Origin: Bathynomus jamesi
Lineage: Eukaryota > Arthropoda > Malacostraca > Isopoda > Cirolanidae
DNA length: 64,000 bases
Assembly (NCBI GenBank): GCA_023014485.1
Contig: JAJOZX010001002.1
Coordinates: forward strand, 440,001-504,000
Direction: 5' to 3'
Part shown: piece by piece, positions 42,920 through 54,118 of the stretch
How positions within the stretch are numbered: the first letter of the stretch is position 1
Layout of the letters: each line of letters opens with the position of its first letter
The notes under the pieces: model-generated
The model's database searches: none
Told to the model about the DNA's origin: nothing
Seen by the model: the letters and a program-made list of their open reading frames with translations, nothing else
Position numbers and translations under genes: made by a program

Positions 42920-42926
<7 letters not shown>
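41702..42926 (+). mobile_element. Tc1-like (DD34E) transposon
   Basis: Ends CACTATATGATCAAAAGTAT and GGTGTCCGAATACTTATCAT (inverse ATATGATAAGTATTCGGACACC) enclose a transposase gene. The right side runs into a 60-base (TA)n tract. Copy 1 of the duplication supplies the unoccupied site. Confidence 0.85.
41848..42869 (+). pseudogene. Tc1 transposase with a single frameshift
   Basis: 41848-42130 encodes the bipartite DNA-binding region (MPRGCELSEFQCGLVIRCYL, QDIPKSTVADVI, GRPRKLMERD). Near 42122-42135 the frame shifts by one and continues to 42869 with the catalytic core: WSDESRYSLF, FQEDRAPCHTA and PDLNPIEHMWDELERRIR, the full D, D, E set. It ends VIKAKGGPTGY, the usual Tc1 C-terminus. Length is about 340 residues, normal for the family. 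Only one indel prevents a full-length protein, so the insertion is fairly recent. Confidence 0.88.

Positions 42927-42986
<60 letters not shown>
42925..42986. repeat. (TA)n microsatellite
   Basis: About 30 perfect TA units next to the Tc1 right end. Confidence 0.9.
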
Positions 42987-42990
<4 letters not shown>

Positions 42991-43494
42991 TTAATTTGAA
43001 CAAAAGTGAGAATAATTCTCAAAATAAATTTAGTTTTAAATCGTGAAGTTTTACTTATGACTAGTAGATTCAACAATAACCCTAAATAGCATGTTAAATA
43101 GTAATTAGTGATGAATGAAAGTTTAAGTTTATAATAATAATAATCTTTATTCAGAAAGAACACATTACATACATACTGGGGTTTACACAATGTTGGGATT
43201 AATATTTAGTTTTTGTAGTTTAATTACGGTACAGTGTTCGTATCTGAATAGTATGTCATTGGGAATTTTCTGAATACTGGAGAGCTATGAGATCATCTGT
43301 TATTAGGGTGTGTCAATTTTAGGGAACAAAGTGAAATCTTTAGATTTTCAAAGACTACTAGTGACCAAATGATGCATTTTTAAGTGCTAAATCGAAATAT
43401 AGCTTTAAAATCCAGATTTGACCACTCCTAGCTACTTATATTTGAAGTTGAAGTTTACGAAAAATCAGCAATTTTTGCAAGTATTTTTTTTATT

Positions 43495-43712
43495 GTATAT
43501 AACTACATTTTACATACATTACATACAATTAAAGTAATTTTGATTGTATTTCAATATTAAAACTTAGAAATATAGATCGGTTTCTTGAACTTGCCAAGGA
43601 TGCCATATATAACTACATTTTACATACATACAATTAAAGACATTTTGATTGTATTTCAATATTAAAATGTAGAAATATAGATAGGTTTCTTGAACTTTGC
43701 CAAGGATGCCAT
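43495..43712. repeat. Tandem duplication of ~110 bases
   Basis: Two units share TATAACTACATTTTACATAC, TTTTGATTGTATTTCAATAT and GGTTTCTTGAACT...GCCAAGGATGCCAT. They directly precede the transposase-like gene ending at 43747. 43086-43490 holds nothing recognised. Confidence 0.75.
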
Positions 43713-43746
43713 GTCTGCCTTGCTCTTGTTCCTGGACATGAGCTCT

Positions 43747-45991
43747 CTACTGGCCACCTGGCCACTGATGTACGCCTCCCTCCTCTTGTGAGTAATGTTG
43801 TGCTGCTTCAGTTGTCATCCTTACACACCTCTCTACTGACTGTGTGTGTGAGGGCCATGCAGGAACTTCCATTGGTCTATCCAGAAACTCCTTGATTGCA
43901 GCAGTGGTGAGGGAGCAGGTTAGAGGAGGCTCAGTCATGCCAGAGTTCCAGTCAATAAGCTCCGAGAGTTTGGTGGCATCTGGTTTGATGTCAGGAGTCT
44001 TCCTGGGTCTGACACTGCAGTCTTCTACCTGTGTCTCCTCATCTCCTTCACCTCTGATTTCCAGTATCCTCTTCACTGCCTCCCTCCTTTCCTCCTCCAC
44101 CTCACTGTACAGCATGGCCTGGAGCACAGCCTCAGTGTGTGCATACCAGGCTGATCTCTTGAGTGTAGGCATCACTATTCCTATCACCTCCTCCTGACTT
44201 CTGAGCAGCTCCAGCTGGTACAGTACATGCCTGGGACCCTCCACCCAGCTGTGATTTAACTTAATGTTGAACTGGTTTGGCATGTAGACTCCCACTATGA
44301 ATTCCACAATTATCCTCAGATTCTTCAGGTTCCTACCCTTCAGCCCATGTTTGGAAATCCACAATCTGCAGAACCTTAGAGCCGTGGTGAGCCACCTACT
44401 GTGACAAACTGGCCAAGTCTCCAGGAGAGCTAGACTCTGAGGTACCTCTCCCGATCTGATGGCAGGGATGATTCTGTAGCCATATAATTGGCCTGTGCTG
44501 AGGTCCTTGACTACCTCCTGACTGAGATGGGGTAGAGGAGGACCAACATTGATCCTCGTGAAGTTTGGGTTGATCTCCAGCTCAGTGGCAGTGTCTAACA
44601 TCTTCCCTAGGGCCCGAGACCACTTGTTGTTGCTCAATGTCTTGCCATCCAGTGCAGTCACCAGGTGTCTGAGACTCAGCTCCCCAGTGTACAAGTCACA
44701 GACAATCAACACGAACTTCCTGCTAAGCTTGGCCTCCACATAATGCATTACTCCTCCCTCCCAGCCAGTATTCACATTAGTAGTCACCTCCTATGGCCAA
44801 AAGGGTCTGGTCTGCTCCTCTCTCTCTTAGCCAGTTCACCAGATGATCAGCAATGACCTCAGTATGACTTCTCTGCAGCTTCCTCTGGTACAAAATGCCA
44901 CAAATATTTCCCACCTGGTTCATTGCACACTGTGTAGTGTTCTTCCTTAATGAGACCAGGAAACTGCCTGTCACTGCCCTCAGCTTCCATCATCACTTTG
45001 GTGTCATCTCTTTTCCCATCAAAGAAGATACAGGTGATGCCATTTTCCCTAATCTCTTCATCAAACTTCTTGACCAGCTCCTTAGCCCTCCTCACCTTGT
45101 TGTGGTCAATCACCAGTGCTGTGTCAAACTCTTTTGATAAGACTAGCATCAATCCAGGCAGCAGTGGCAATCTTTGCACTCTCTCTCAGCCCAGTGTGAT
45201 GTCTCAAGCTAGCCAGAGCTATGTTGGTGATATCTTCAGTGTTGTATTTCTTCTTCTTAGCCACAGGCAAGGAAGAAGTTGTCACAGCTTCTGGTATGAA
45301 GTCTTCGTCCTCCTCTCTCCTCCAACTCCATCTCCAGCAGTGACTCCTCCCTCAACTACTCCTTTCTTGGCTGACTCCTCTGCCTTCCTCCTCCTCTTCT
45401 CCCCAGCCTTCCTTCTCTGCAGCACTGCTGACCCATCTGGTGTGCCCTCACACTGCCCACCTTTTCTCTCTGACCTTTAATGAAGGCAAGCTCCTGCACT
45501 GGTATCTTCTGCTCGCTCCTGCAGCTGCAGTCAATGTGAACCTCACTGTTGCAGACAGGGTTGCACCCAAGCTCACTGCAGCTCCTGATCACACAGTGAC
45601 AGGTCAGGATGTCCAGCAATTTGTCCAGTTTCATCATGAACCTATCTTTGACCTCCAGCTTCACATTGCCAATGGGCACCTTCACTGCCTCATCCAACAG
45701 TGCCTTCACTTTAGCCCTGATCCTGACCTCAGTGTTGATTATAGGTCCTGTGAATAGAGCGTTGGCCTTTCTCCACTGAGCCAGTAGCCCTGGAACAATG
45801 CCGTTGTTAATCAGGTCATTAACTGCGTAATTCCTCCTGTCTTCCTCACTCATCTCTCTCCTCAACAAACCATACCTCAGCAGATCTCTGGCTGTGGGCA
45901 GCTCAGCAGGGGGAAGTTCCCTCCCAGTCCCAACCAAATGACTTATGTGACAACTTGATTTGCTTTGGGTTCTGATTTTTTTCTGACTCAT
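43747..45991 (-). pseudogene. Second copy of the unnamed transposase family, broken
   Basis: The minus frame starts at the ATG at 45991 (MSQKKIRTQSK) and reads a Cys-rich N-terminal block (ILTCHCVIRSCSELGCNPVC, VHIDCSCRSEQKIPVQEL). After frame changes it continues with CIFFDGKRDDTKVM, EPGGKYLWHFVPEE, GGDYTNVNTGWEGG, CDLYTGELSLRHLVTALDGK, HSRWLTTALRFCRLW and HTQSVERCVRMTTEA. Each block matches the 6921-9084 protein in order (FDGRKDDT, DPGGIYVDHLCPD, CDGTAVNTGRIAG, CLLHMNELLFRH, HARWITRANRILRLY, HSQSVESAVNLVTKA). The two are clearly diverged, so they are separate lineages of one family. G+C content is higher than its surroundings. I find no convincing TIRs. Confidence 0.72.
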
Positions 45992-46208
45992 CCTGTGGAC
46001 CTGTGAACAAAAGAAATGTCATTGAAATTTGGATAGGCCTACTGATTATGATTACATAAAATTAAGTTAATTGAAATTCTTAATATCTTCCTATAAGCTC
46101 AGATAAAAGGTTGTGTTGTTATAGGTACAAGACTTAATTATTCAAAGTAATGACAATTTCATACATTTATCATATCAAAATATACAGAAAGTTTGGGTCA
46201 CACACAAC

Positions 46209-47618
46209 CAGGGTTGGCACAGAAGTGGGTAACCAGTTTTTCCCCACCTGTTTTTTTTTTTTTAATAAAAAAACCCACTTGAAAAAACGTACTATTTTAC
46301 CCACCCAGGTGGGTTTTTTCAAAAGTTGCCATTTCTTTTATATTTATTTGTATTTTCTCATTAAAATAGGAATACCATTTGTTATATTATTTATAATTAC
46401 TAACTAATGCTCTATAAACTAAACAGGTTATTCAATCTATGTAGGACATTAAGAAGTTTAGTCAATAAGTTTACATTTGTATTGCAGCATTGAACAGTAG
46501 GTTATGAAACTCATTGAAAAACAAAATTAAAATACACTATGTGTGAAATGACCCAAAACCAAATAGCAAATTCCAGTATTTAACTATTAAATTGTTATAA
46601 AACTATAAGACAGTACGGCTCATAAACATTTTATAATTACTCCATTGTCTCCAGGACTATATAATCAGAATCTACCTCTAGAGGTGGAGTTGCTAAGCGC
46701 AAGTACCTGTGTATTTTAACTAATTTTGTGGCCTTATCTACACCTAGCCTGTTTCTTAATTTTGTCCAGACCAAACCAAAAGTAGAGAATATTCTCTCAA
46801 TGGATGCAGAACTTGGGGGACAACTAAGCAAATGTTTAAAATATTGACAAAAATCAGCTGGCAGTGTTCTTTTTTTGCTGTGCAATTTTCCATAAGCTGC
46901 CACCATTTTGCAGGTCTATCTTTATACATGGCAAGAACTTGTGATTGAAACATTGAAGCTGGAAATATTCCATCATCTTTAATCCTAAAAGCCATGAACT
47001 GTGGGAGAAACTGACAGCTATCAAATAAAATTTACTGTAGTGTACAGTATTTAAATAAGTTACAATTAACTGTGTCAAATGCTGATGCCTGACACTATTT
47101 GTTAACAAACTCTTTTTCTCACTACTGGGAACCACCTGAATACTGTACATTGCATTATTTGATCCTTACTGACTAACCCTGAAGTATGAACAGAGCACAT
47201 GTTCAAACAAGTTACGCAGATCACTCCCATAAATTGTCACCCTTTGGTAATTGGGTGGAAATCTGTTTGAACATGTCTGCTGTCAGGGGTTGTTGAGTTT
47301 GCTAAATGAGTTGTGTGTTTATCTAAAATACAGTACATGAGTCATGAAATATTTTATAAATTAAATACATGTGTATTTTATTGTGTCAACTGTATTCCTT
47401 TTATAAATGTTATCATCATCTTATACCTCTAAACCATTTAGCAGGTATAAAAAGATAAATAACATTAATTATTATTGTATTGGAGACTTATAACAACATA
47501 CTTTTGAAAAAACCTGATTTTCCCCAATTTTGTCTGGGTTTTATTGAATAAACCCAAAAAACTTGGGTGGGCTGGGTTTTTTCAATAAAGTGGCCAATTA
47601 TGCCATATGCCAACCCTG
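46209..47618 (-). mobile_element. hAT transposon, internally deleted
   Basis: The ends CAGGGTTGGCA and TGCCAACCCTG are perfect 11-bp inverted repeats. The flanks CACACAAC (46201-46208) and CACATAAC (47619-47626) form an 8-bp duplication with one mismatch. Sub-terminal regions on both sides are rich in AAACCCA/TGGGTTTTTTC words in inverse orientation. The only coding remnant is the transposase C-terminus at 46637-47000. Confidence 0.88.
46637..47000 (-). pseudogene. hAT transposase C-terminal dimerisation domain
   Basis: The minus strand reads LPADFCQYFKHLLSC, PPSSASIERIFSTFGLVWTK, LRNRLGVDKATKLVKIHRYL, ending at 46637. This is the hATC dimerisation domain; the catalytic core upstream has been lost except for a short shifted stretch (AFRIKDDGIFPASMFQSQVL, near 46995). 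The transposon is therefore non-autonomous. Confidence 0.85.
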
Positions 47619-47699
47619 CACATAACATTTTGAATAATTTGAATTACACAATATTTACATTACAAAATAATCAACACTGTCAAAAAGGAGGAAAAACAC

Positions 47700-48015
47700 A
47701 TGCTAGTAAGATATCATGTGAGAGCATATTAAAGGTTTTTGCCAGGTCAAGGAAAACTAAGACTGTGTGTTTTTTGCAGTTTAGGTTTTATAAATATTTT
47801 CTAATAGCATGTTAATGGCATGCATCTTCTGTGGTGTGGCTTTCTTTAAACCCAAATTATGTTTTTGTTAGAATGTCATATTTAGCTAAGAATTTGATTA
47901 GTCTACTGTATACAATTCTTTCAAAGACTTTACTCAGAGTTGGTAAGATGGAGATTGGTCAGTAATTGGATGGAGAATCAGGGCTGCCTGATTTAAATAC
48001 TGGACAAACCCTAGC
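47700..48015 (-). pseudogene. LINE reverse transcriptase fragment
   Basis: The minus strand reads across stops and shifts as RVCPVFKSGSPDSPSNY, PISILPTLSKVFERIVYSRL, IKFLAKYDIL, FGFKESHTTEDACH and VFLDLAKTF. These are RT fingers and the start of palm motif A. It is short, highly degraded and without a visible 3' end. Confidence 0.65.
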
Positions 48016-48234
48016 TATCTTCAGATACTTTTGACTCATTCATAAGTCTTGTGAGTGGAGTTTTTATACCTATCATCTGATATTAGTTTATATATTTTCA
48101 CTGGAATTAAATTGATAACCAGGGTGGTGTACCAGGGACAAAAAAAGTAATGCAATATGATACTTGACACATTGGCAAAAATGTATCTCATTACAATACT
48201 ATATATATGAATAACATATGTATCATGATATGAT

Positions 48235-48315
48235 ACATATACATACATACATACATACACACACATATATATATATGAAATAATATATAATGTATATATA
48301 ATAATATATATACTC
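48235..48315. repeat. CATA/TA microsatellite
   Basis: (CATA)n passing into (TA)n-rich sequence. 48016-48480 otherwise holds nothing recognised. Confidence 0.7.
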
Positions 48316-48689
48316 TCTGTATTAACACCCAAATAAGAAGGGAATAAACTACTCGGCAGTTTATTCTGTTTAAACCTGAAAGTGTATAAAATATCAATGA
48401 ATCTGTGCATATAAACTATCAAGTGAAATTCAGTAAAATTAAGAAAGTGCAATACAGTTTACATAATTTAGCACCAGTTTAACGTGTATATATAACTGTG
48501 ATACAGTTGGCATTCGAGAAATTTTAAAACAAGGTCAGAAAAAGGTCATAAAACACAAAGGTCAGAAAATCCTTGTGACCATCAAAAGGAAAAAAAAGAG
48601 AAAGAAAGGAAAAAGGAAAAAATAAATAAATTAAAAAAAATAAATAAAAAAATAATAATTTGTGCGCGCATTTCTTTTTATGCTAATTA

Positions 48690-49631
48690 ATGAATAGCAT
48701 GATCATGGGTCAAAATTCTCACTTAATCTGCAATTTGTGTAATCTGGAAACAACTGAAAATGCAATAATATGTGATTTCTGTCAAAAACTGCATGACTTT
48801 ATTTGCATGAATTGGGATGATAGGAAAATATCTTTTGTCTCAAATGCGAAACAGATCATGGGAATCAAATTTCTGTGTGACGCATGTACACAGACTGTAA
48901 ACTCCTTCACGGTATTTGAAGAAATGGATAAAGCAAACTCAAGTTACAAAAAGGATGAAATGATGAAAATTTGGGTGGATGAGAGAGAGGAGGAAACAAC
49001 GAATAACATTATAATAACAAATAACAATATAAAAAATATAATAAGGAATGAAAACATAGATGAAAGAAAAGTGATAAGTAAAAGTTGCAAGGTAGTAAAA
49101 CTGTCCAATGAGCAAAATGATAAAAAGATAATAACTAAAAATGTAGGAAATAAACAGCCAAAGAAAAATAATAATACCAAAATTAAGAACATTGAAAATA
49201 ATAAGATAAGAAGTAGAAGCATAGAAAATACAGTATATAAATACTATGCAAAAGGGAACTGCAGATATCGGGATGGGCAGTGCATCTATGCACATCCCAC
49301 ATTATGTAACACACATTACACAAGTGGATATTGCAAATTTGAAAAGAAGTGCAATTTCCACCATCTTACTGTCTGCAACACCTATGCAAGATATAGAAGG
49401 TGCAAATATGGACAAAAATGCCATTACCATCACCCTCAAAGGAACGCAACAGGTGAACAGGAAAAACAAACATCAAAGAAGGGTACCAATTTTTTAGACA
49501 TAGCCAACACAATTCAGCTGCTAAATACTATCCAGCAAATACAAAGTCAGCTGAAAAATATAGGAATCCGAGAACTGGACAGAAGGCACCCACAAAGACA
49601 CTTCATGCATTATCAGGACAACAGGTACTGA
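48690..49631 (+). CDS. LINE ORF1 with PHD-like finger and three CCCH fingers
   Basis: An intact 313-codon ORF. Residues about 13-70 form a PHD-like zinc finger (CNLCNLETTENAIICDFCQK, then HDFICMNW and FLCDACTQ). A long Asn/Lys-rich linker follows (about 85-185). Residues about 185-255 hold three CCCH fingers: YYAKGNCRYRDGQCIYAHP, CNTHYTSGYCKFEKKCNFHH and CNTYARYRRCKYGQKCHYHH. The C-terminus is a short helical region (IANTIQLLNTIQQIQSQL). CCCH fingers bind RNA, which suits the RNA-packaging role of ORF1 proteins. It overlaps the start of ORF2. It remains open although ORF2 is broken. Confidence 0.8.
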   Translation: MNSMIMGQNSHLICNLCNLETTENAIICDFCQKLHDFICMNWDDRKISFVSNAKQIMGIKFLCDACTQTVNSFTVFEEMDKANSSYKKDEMMKIWVDEREEETTNNIIITNNNIKNIIRNENIDERKVISKSCKVVKLSNEQNDKKIITKNVGNKQPKKNNNTKIKNIENNKIRSRSIENTVYKYYAKGNCRYRDGQCIYAHPTLCNTHYTSGYCKFEKKCNFHHLTVCNTYARYRRCKYGQKCHYHHPQRNATGEQEKQTSKKGTNFLDIANTIQLLNTIQQIQSQLKNIGIRELDRRHPQRHFMHYQDNRY

Positions 49632-52600
49632 CGAAGATAAAGAGAGGGAAATTTTCGGAGGAACACAAGGCAACAAAACCAGCACCACCATTGGAAAATG
49701 AATTTGAACCACCTGTATGTGAAAACAATAGAGAAAAAATAAAAATAATCCTAGCCAACATTCAGGGACTTAAATCAAATCATCCCTCAGACAAAGTTTT
49801 ATACCTGAAAGGACTCTTGCAAAAAGCACGAGCAACCTTTACATGCCTCACGGAAACTCATCTGAAGGACTGCCAGGCAAACTGTAAAAACTGTTAGTTC
49901 TGTGTTGACAAAAAAGAAATACAAATTGACAACTATAACATACTCCACGTAAAGGCATATGGCAGAAATGACTACAAGTACCTCAAACAGCTATGTAGAA
50001 TGTGTAGCAGCAAAAGTTGAAAAATTAAATATGGTACTAATTGTAACGTACAGGCCCCCAAACATGCCAACCTCAAAATTTTCAGATTCCATTATAGAGG
50101 TAAGAAATGGTAAAAGATCTACTCTTTCCAACTGCAAATGTTTTTCTCCATGGTGATTTTAATTTCCCATTCATGAAATATAAAAGGATAGGAAAAAATA
50201 TATGTATACACCAGGACAAGGGAGGTGAGCAGGTGAAAATGCTACTAGCTCTAGCTGATGAATTTATGTCAACAAAAGAAAAAACTGCCTGCCTAGATTT
50301 GATATTTACAAACAGCAGCAACCTAATTGATAATATAGAAATGTCCCCAACTATAATATCGGACCACAACATTATTGAAGTAACAACCAATATAAAAGCA
50401 ACAGGAAAGGAAAGAACATAAACAGAAAGAAGCAACTTCGAAATTTTTAATTTTCACTCCAAAGCTATAAACTGGGAAGGTGTTGCATCCAGCATGGAAG
50501 TAATAGATTGAAAAACCATTTTTGAGGCCAAGACAATAGAGAGATGCTAATGACTTTGGAGGAGATGCTGCTGGAAATTGTGTAGAGACATATCCCAAAA
50601 ATACAGCAATGAGGAAAAAGAAGCAGGTTTGAGAGACAACAAAGGTCATTGTTCCAAAAGAGAAAAAAAGAGTGACTGCAAAACTAAGTAACTATAAAGA
50701 TAACATCAGGAAAATATTAAATGATAAACTGCAGAGTATCAATGATGTCATACAGGAACTAATTGAGAGGCATACAGAAAAATACGATGACAATGCTATA
50801 GAAAGGATAAAGGTTAACTCGAAGTACTTTTATAATTTTGCAAAAATGAAGTTGAAAAACGATGCGACTATTGGACCTCTGAAAAATGAGAACAGTGCTT
50901 TATCTGATGATCTAACAGAAGTATCTGAAATATTAAGAGCTCAGTACAAATCATCTGTCAGTATCCCAAAAACTGACAAACTGATATGTGATAGAAACGC
51001 ATTCTTTGAAGAAGAATTACAAGGGAAAAGTATGACAGACTTCAACTTTACAACATGATATTACACAAGCTATGGGGAAACTAAAAGCACACTCAATGGC
51101 AGACTGGATAATTGGAATGCCACACTGATCAAAGACTGCAAGAATGCAATCACTGAGCCCCTATATTGGATATGGAGGTGATCACTAGACAAGGGAGAAA
51201 TACCAGGCATCCTGAAGTGTGTGAACATAGTCCCAATATATAAAGGAGGGTATCGATCCAAGGCCAAAAACTACAGACCAGTGTCACTTACATCTCATCT
51301 CACCAAAAAATTTGAAAGAATAGTTAGACAGAAAATCTATGGCTTTTTGGAAACTCAAAAAATTCAATGATAACCAACATGGGTTTCAGTCAGGCAGATC
51401 ATGCCTATCATAACTAATGGAACACTACAACAACATTATTGATGCACTTGAAAGAAATGAAAACTATGATGTAATATACACAAATTTTGCCAAAGCATTC
51501 AACAAGTGCGACCATGGAATCATAATACATAAAATGACTAACAGGAAAAGTAGGGAAATGGATATATAATTTCCTTAGTGAGAGGCAGCAAGTCGTTACA
51601 GTACAAGGAGTATCTTCATCAGAATCAGAGGTCCTCAGCTCAGTACTACAAGGAACAGTATTAGCTCTACTACTCTTCGTAATCATGCTAACTGACATAT
51701 ATGAGGACATTACCAGAGACAGCACAGTAACATCCTTTGACAATGACACAAAGATCAGTAGAAAAATAAGAAACCCAGAAGATATAAGATCTCTACAAAC
51801 TGACATGAACAGAATCTACAAGTGGATGAAAGACAACAATATGAAGTTTAACACTGAGAAATTTCAGCTGTTATGGTACCGTATGGAAAAAGAGAAGACC
51901 TAAATTCCATGGAATATTATACCCCAAATGGACAGGAAATTCAGAGAAATTCTAGAGCAAAAGATTTAGGGTTTGTAATGATTGATGATGCGAAATTTGA
52001 AACACAAAATAAGATAGTAGTAAAAAGAGCAGAGAGAATAACTGGGCAGATACTGAAAACCTTTAAATGTTCAAAGGGATAGGAATACAATGATTCCTCT
52101 ACTGAAAACACTGATCATACCCAAATTGCAATACTGCTCAGTCCTAACATGCCCATGTAAAAAAGAAGACATTAGACAGCTAGAAGGGATTCAGAGAAGC
52201 TTCACAGCCAAGATCAAGGGGTGCAAAGAACTAAATTACTGGGAAAGGTTATGCGAACTAAACCTATATTCACTGGAAAGGAGGGAGAGATACACCATCA
52301 TTTACACTTGGAAAATAATGGAGAAACTAGTCCATAATCTTACTCTGAACCCTGTAACTCCCCAAACAAGGGTGGAAAGTAGAAAAGGAAGACTGTGTCA
52401 TGTTTCCAAATTAAAGGTGAGACAGGGAACATCTTTAACCCTAAAAGAAAATAGTTTTGTTGTGAGAGGACCAAAACTGTTTAATCAGCTGCCCAAAGAC
52501 CTAAGGAACATGAATAGTGTTGCAGTGGACATCTTCAAAAGAAGATTAAACACCTGGCTCAGAACAATCCCCAATGAGCCAGGCATACCTGGCTATGTGA

Positions 52601-52713
52601 GGGAGAGCAAGAAACCAACTCTCACTACTTCACCAGACCAACTCAAGAGGAGGAGCAACAAGCTTGACCTTCATGAAATGAGGAATCATCTCATGGAACC
52701 TTTGAAAGGTTGA
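49629..52713 (+). pseudogene. LINE ORF2: endonuclease and reverse transcriptase, broken
   Basis: Frames give the APE-type endonuclease (IILANIQGLKSNHPS, CLTETHLKDC, IVTYRPPNMP, FLHGDFNFPFMKY, SDHNIIEVTT; catalytic E, D/N and D/H visible) at 49740-50400. A linker follows at 50672-51058, and then the RT (GEIPGILKCVNIVPIYKGGY, NYRPVSLTSHLTK, NQHGFQSGRSCLS). Motif C reads TSFDNDTKISRK where the sister copy at 56370 has TSFADDTKISRK, so the catalytic Asp pair is damaged. The C-terminal part 51873-52713 is open after a frameshift. It is dead by several shifts and by the motif C change. Confidence 0.8.
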
Positions 52714-52728
52714 AAGGAAAGGTATATA

Positions 52729-54013
52729 TCAGGTCATCCCATAAGTAATGTCATTTTTTGTGATAGATTAAGTTTAAACTAGTCCTACTTGGTTTAAACA
52801 TAAATTTTCTGAAGGTTATATCTAAGAGGAGATCTATCGTGTTTCGCTACATACTTTACAGACCTTGACCAGTGAAGACGTGTGTTTTGCTTCATGTGAA
52901 CCCCTCATAAACATGGTGGTATCAGAAGAGCATATCTGGCATATAATGCTTTACAAGTTCAAAAAAGGGAATAGTGCTACTGAAGCAACACGAAACATTC
53001 AGGATGTTTATGGCAATGATATTCTGCATGTGAGGAAATGTCAAAGATGGTTTCAAAAGTTTAGGAATGGTGACTGCTGTTTGACAGATGCAGCATGCTC
53101 TGGACACCTGCCAAGTTTGATGACCTGCTGTTAGCCGCACTTGAAGGAGACTGTTCAACAACTGTCGAAGAATTGGCCCAGAAACTCAATTCATCCCCAT
53201 CCACCATCCATCGACATTTGCAACAACTCGGGAAAGTGCCTAAGTTAAGAAAATGGGTGCCACATGAATTGTCAGTCGACAATCTGAGGGTGCGGGTAAA
53301 CATTAGCACAGCTCTTCATTCCTGTGAACTCCAAGATCCATTTTTGCACCATTTAGTGACTGGTGATGAAAAGTGGATACTGTACCAGAATGTTAAGCAC
53401 CATCGACAGTGGGTTTGTGCTGGAGAACCAGCGACACCACAGCCAAAACCAAATCTTCATCCTTGGAAGGTGTTGCTTAGTGTTTGGTGGGATAAAGGTG
53501 GTGTAATACACTTTGAAACCTTACCACACAACCAAACAATCACCGCTCAAGTCTACTGTCAACAACTGGATCGATTGAACACTGCACTAAAAGAAAAGAG
53601 ACCTACTTTGGATAATCGGAAAGGAATCGTGTTCCACCACAAGAACGCATGTCCTCATACCGCTCAGATCACTTCTGCAAAAATTGAGGAGCTTGGGTGG
53701 GAAAAACTTCCACATCCTCCATATTCTCCAGACCTTGCGCCTTCAGATTATCATCTCTTCAGGAGTCTGCAAAACTATCTTGACAAGAAACAGTATACTT
53801 CTTTAGATGACCTGCAGACCAGTCTTTGTATGTTTTTTGCCTCAAAACTGCCTGAATTTTATAAACATGGCATTGAAAAGCTTGTAGGACATTGGCAGAG
53901 TGTCACTGATTCCAATGGAAAATATATACTAGATTAAAAAGTTTCAGTTGAGTTTTTTGTCCTTCAAATTCCGATCTAAAAAATGAAATGACATTGCTTA
54001 TGGGATGACCTGA
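52729..54013 (+). mobile_element. Mariner (DD34D) transposon
   Basis: Ends TCAGGTCATCCCATAAGTAA and the inverse of CTTATGGGATGACCTGA are about 30 bp long, with TA duplications at 52727-52728 and 54014-54015. The 1,285-bp length is normal for mariner. It abuts the 3' end of the LINE to its left and a (TA)n tract to its right. Confidence 0.9.
52865..53937 (+). pseudogene. Mariner transposase, frameshifted, catalytic residue lost
   Basis: 52865-53108 encodes the N-terminal helix-turn-helix (IMLYKFKKGNSATEATRNIQ, CQRWFQKFRNGD). A one-base shift near 53108 leads into 53110-53937: FDDLLLAALEGDCSTTVEEL, VTGDEKWILYQN (first Asp), FHHKNACPHTAQIT where HDN is expected (second Asp replaced, Lys at that place), and YSPDLAPSDYHLF (third Asp). 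It ends VTDSNGKYILD. Both the shift and the lost Asp prevent activity. Confidence 0.88.
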
Positions 54014-54014
54014 T

Positions 54015-54092
<78 letters not shown>

Positions 54093-54118
54093 ACACACAT
54101 ATATATATATATATATGA
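54014..54118. repeat. (TA)n / (CATA)n microsatellite
   Basis: Long TA tract with ACACAT interruptions between the mariner and fold-back element 2. Confidence 0.85.

Larger units (their letters stand above)
41228..43085 (+). repeat. Local duplication, copy 2
   Basis: This is the partner of 34543-36363, 6.7 kb away in direct orientation. It lacks the LINE and the 155-base insert of copy 1 but carries a Tc1 transposon at 41702-42926, at a site that is empty in copy 1 near 36240. Confidence 0.8.
48500..52726 (+). mobile_element. CR1-like LINE with ORF1 and ORF2
   Basis: A purine-rich leader (48517-48689) precedes ORF1 (48690-49631) and a broken ORF2 (about 49629-52713) with endonuclease, RT and C-terminal regions in order. 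The 3' end finishes GGAAAGGTATATA directly before a mariner. The family is the same as the fragments at 23330, 36650 and 55675. This is the only copy in the window with ORF1 and endonuclease. I place it in the CR1/L2/jockey assemblage without a firmer clade. Confidence 0.82.

Noticed and set aside
45440..45757. Plus-strand ORF of 105 codons
   Set aside because: Antisense of the Cys-rich N-terminal block of the transposase-like gene.
48939..49295. Hydrophobic minus-strand ORFs resembling membrane proteins
   Set aside because: Antisense of the Asn/Lys-rich linker of LINE ORF1; hydrophobicity is a composition effect.
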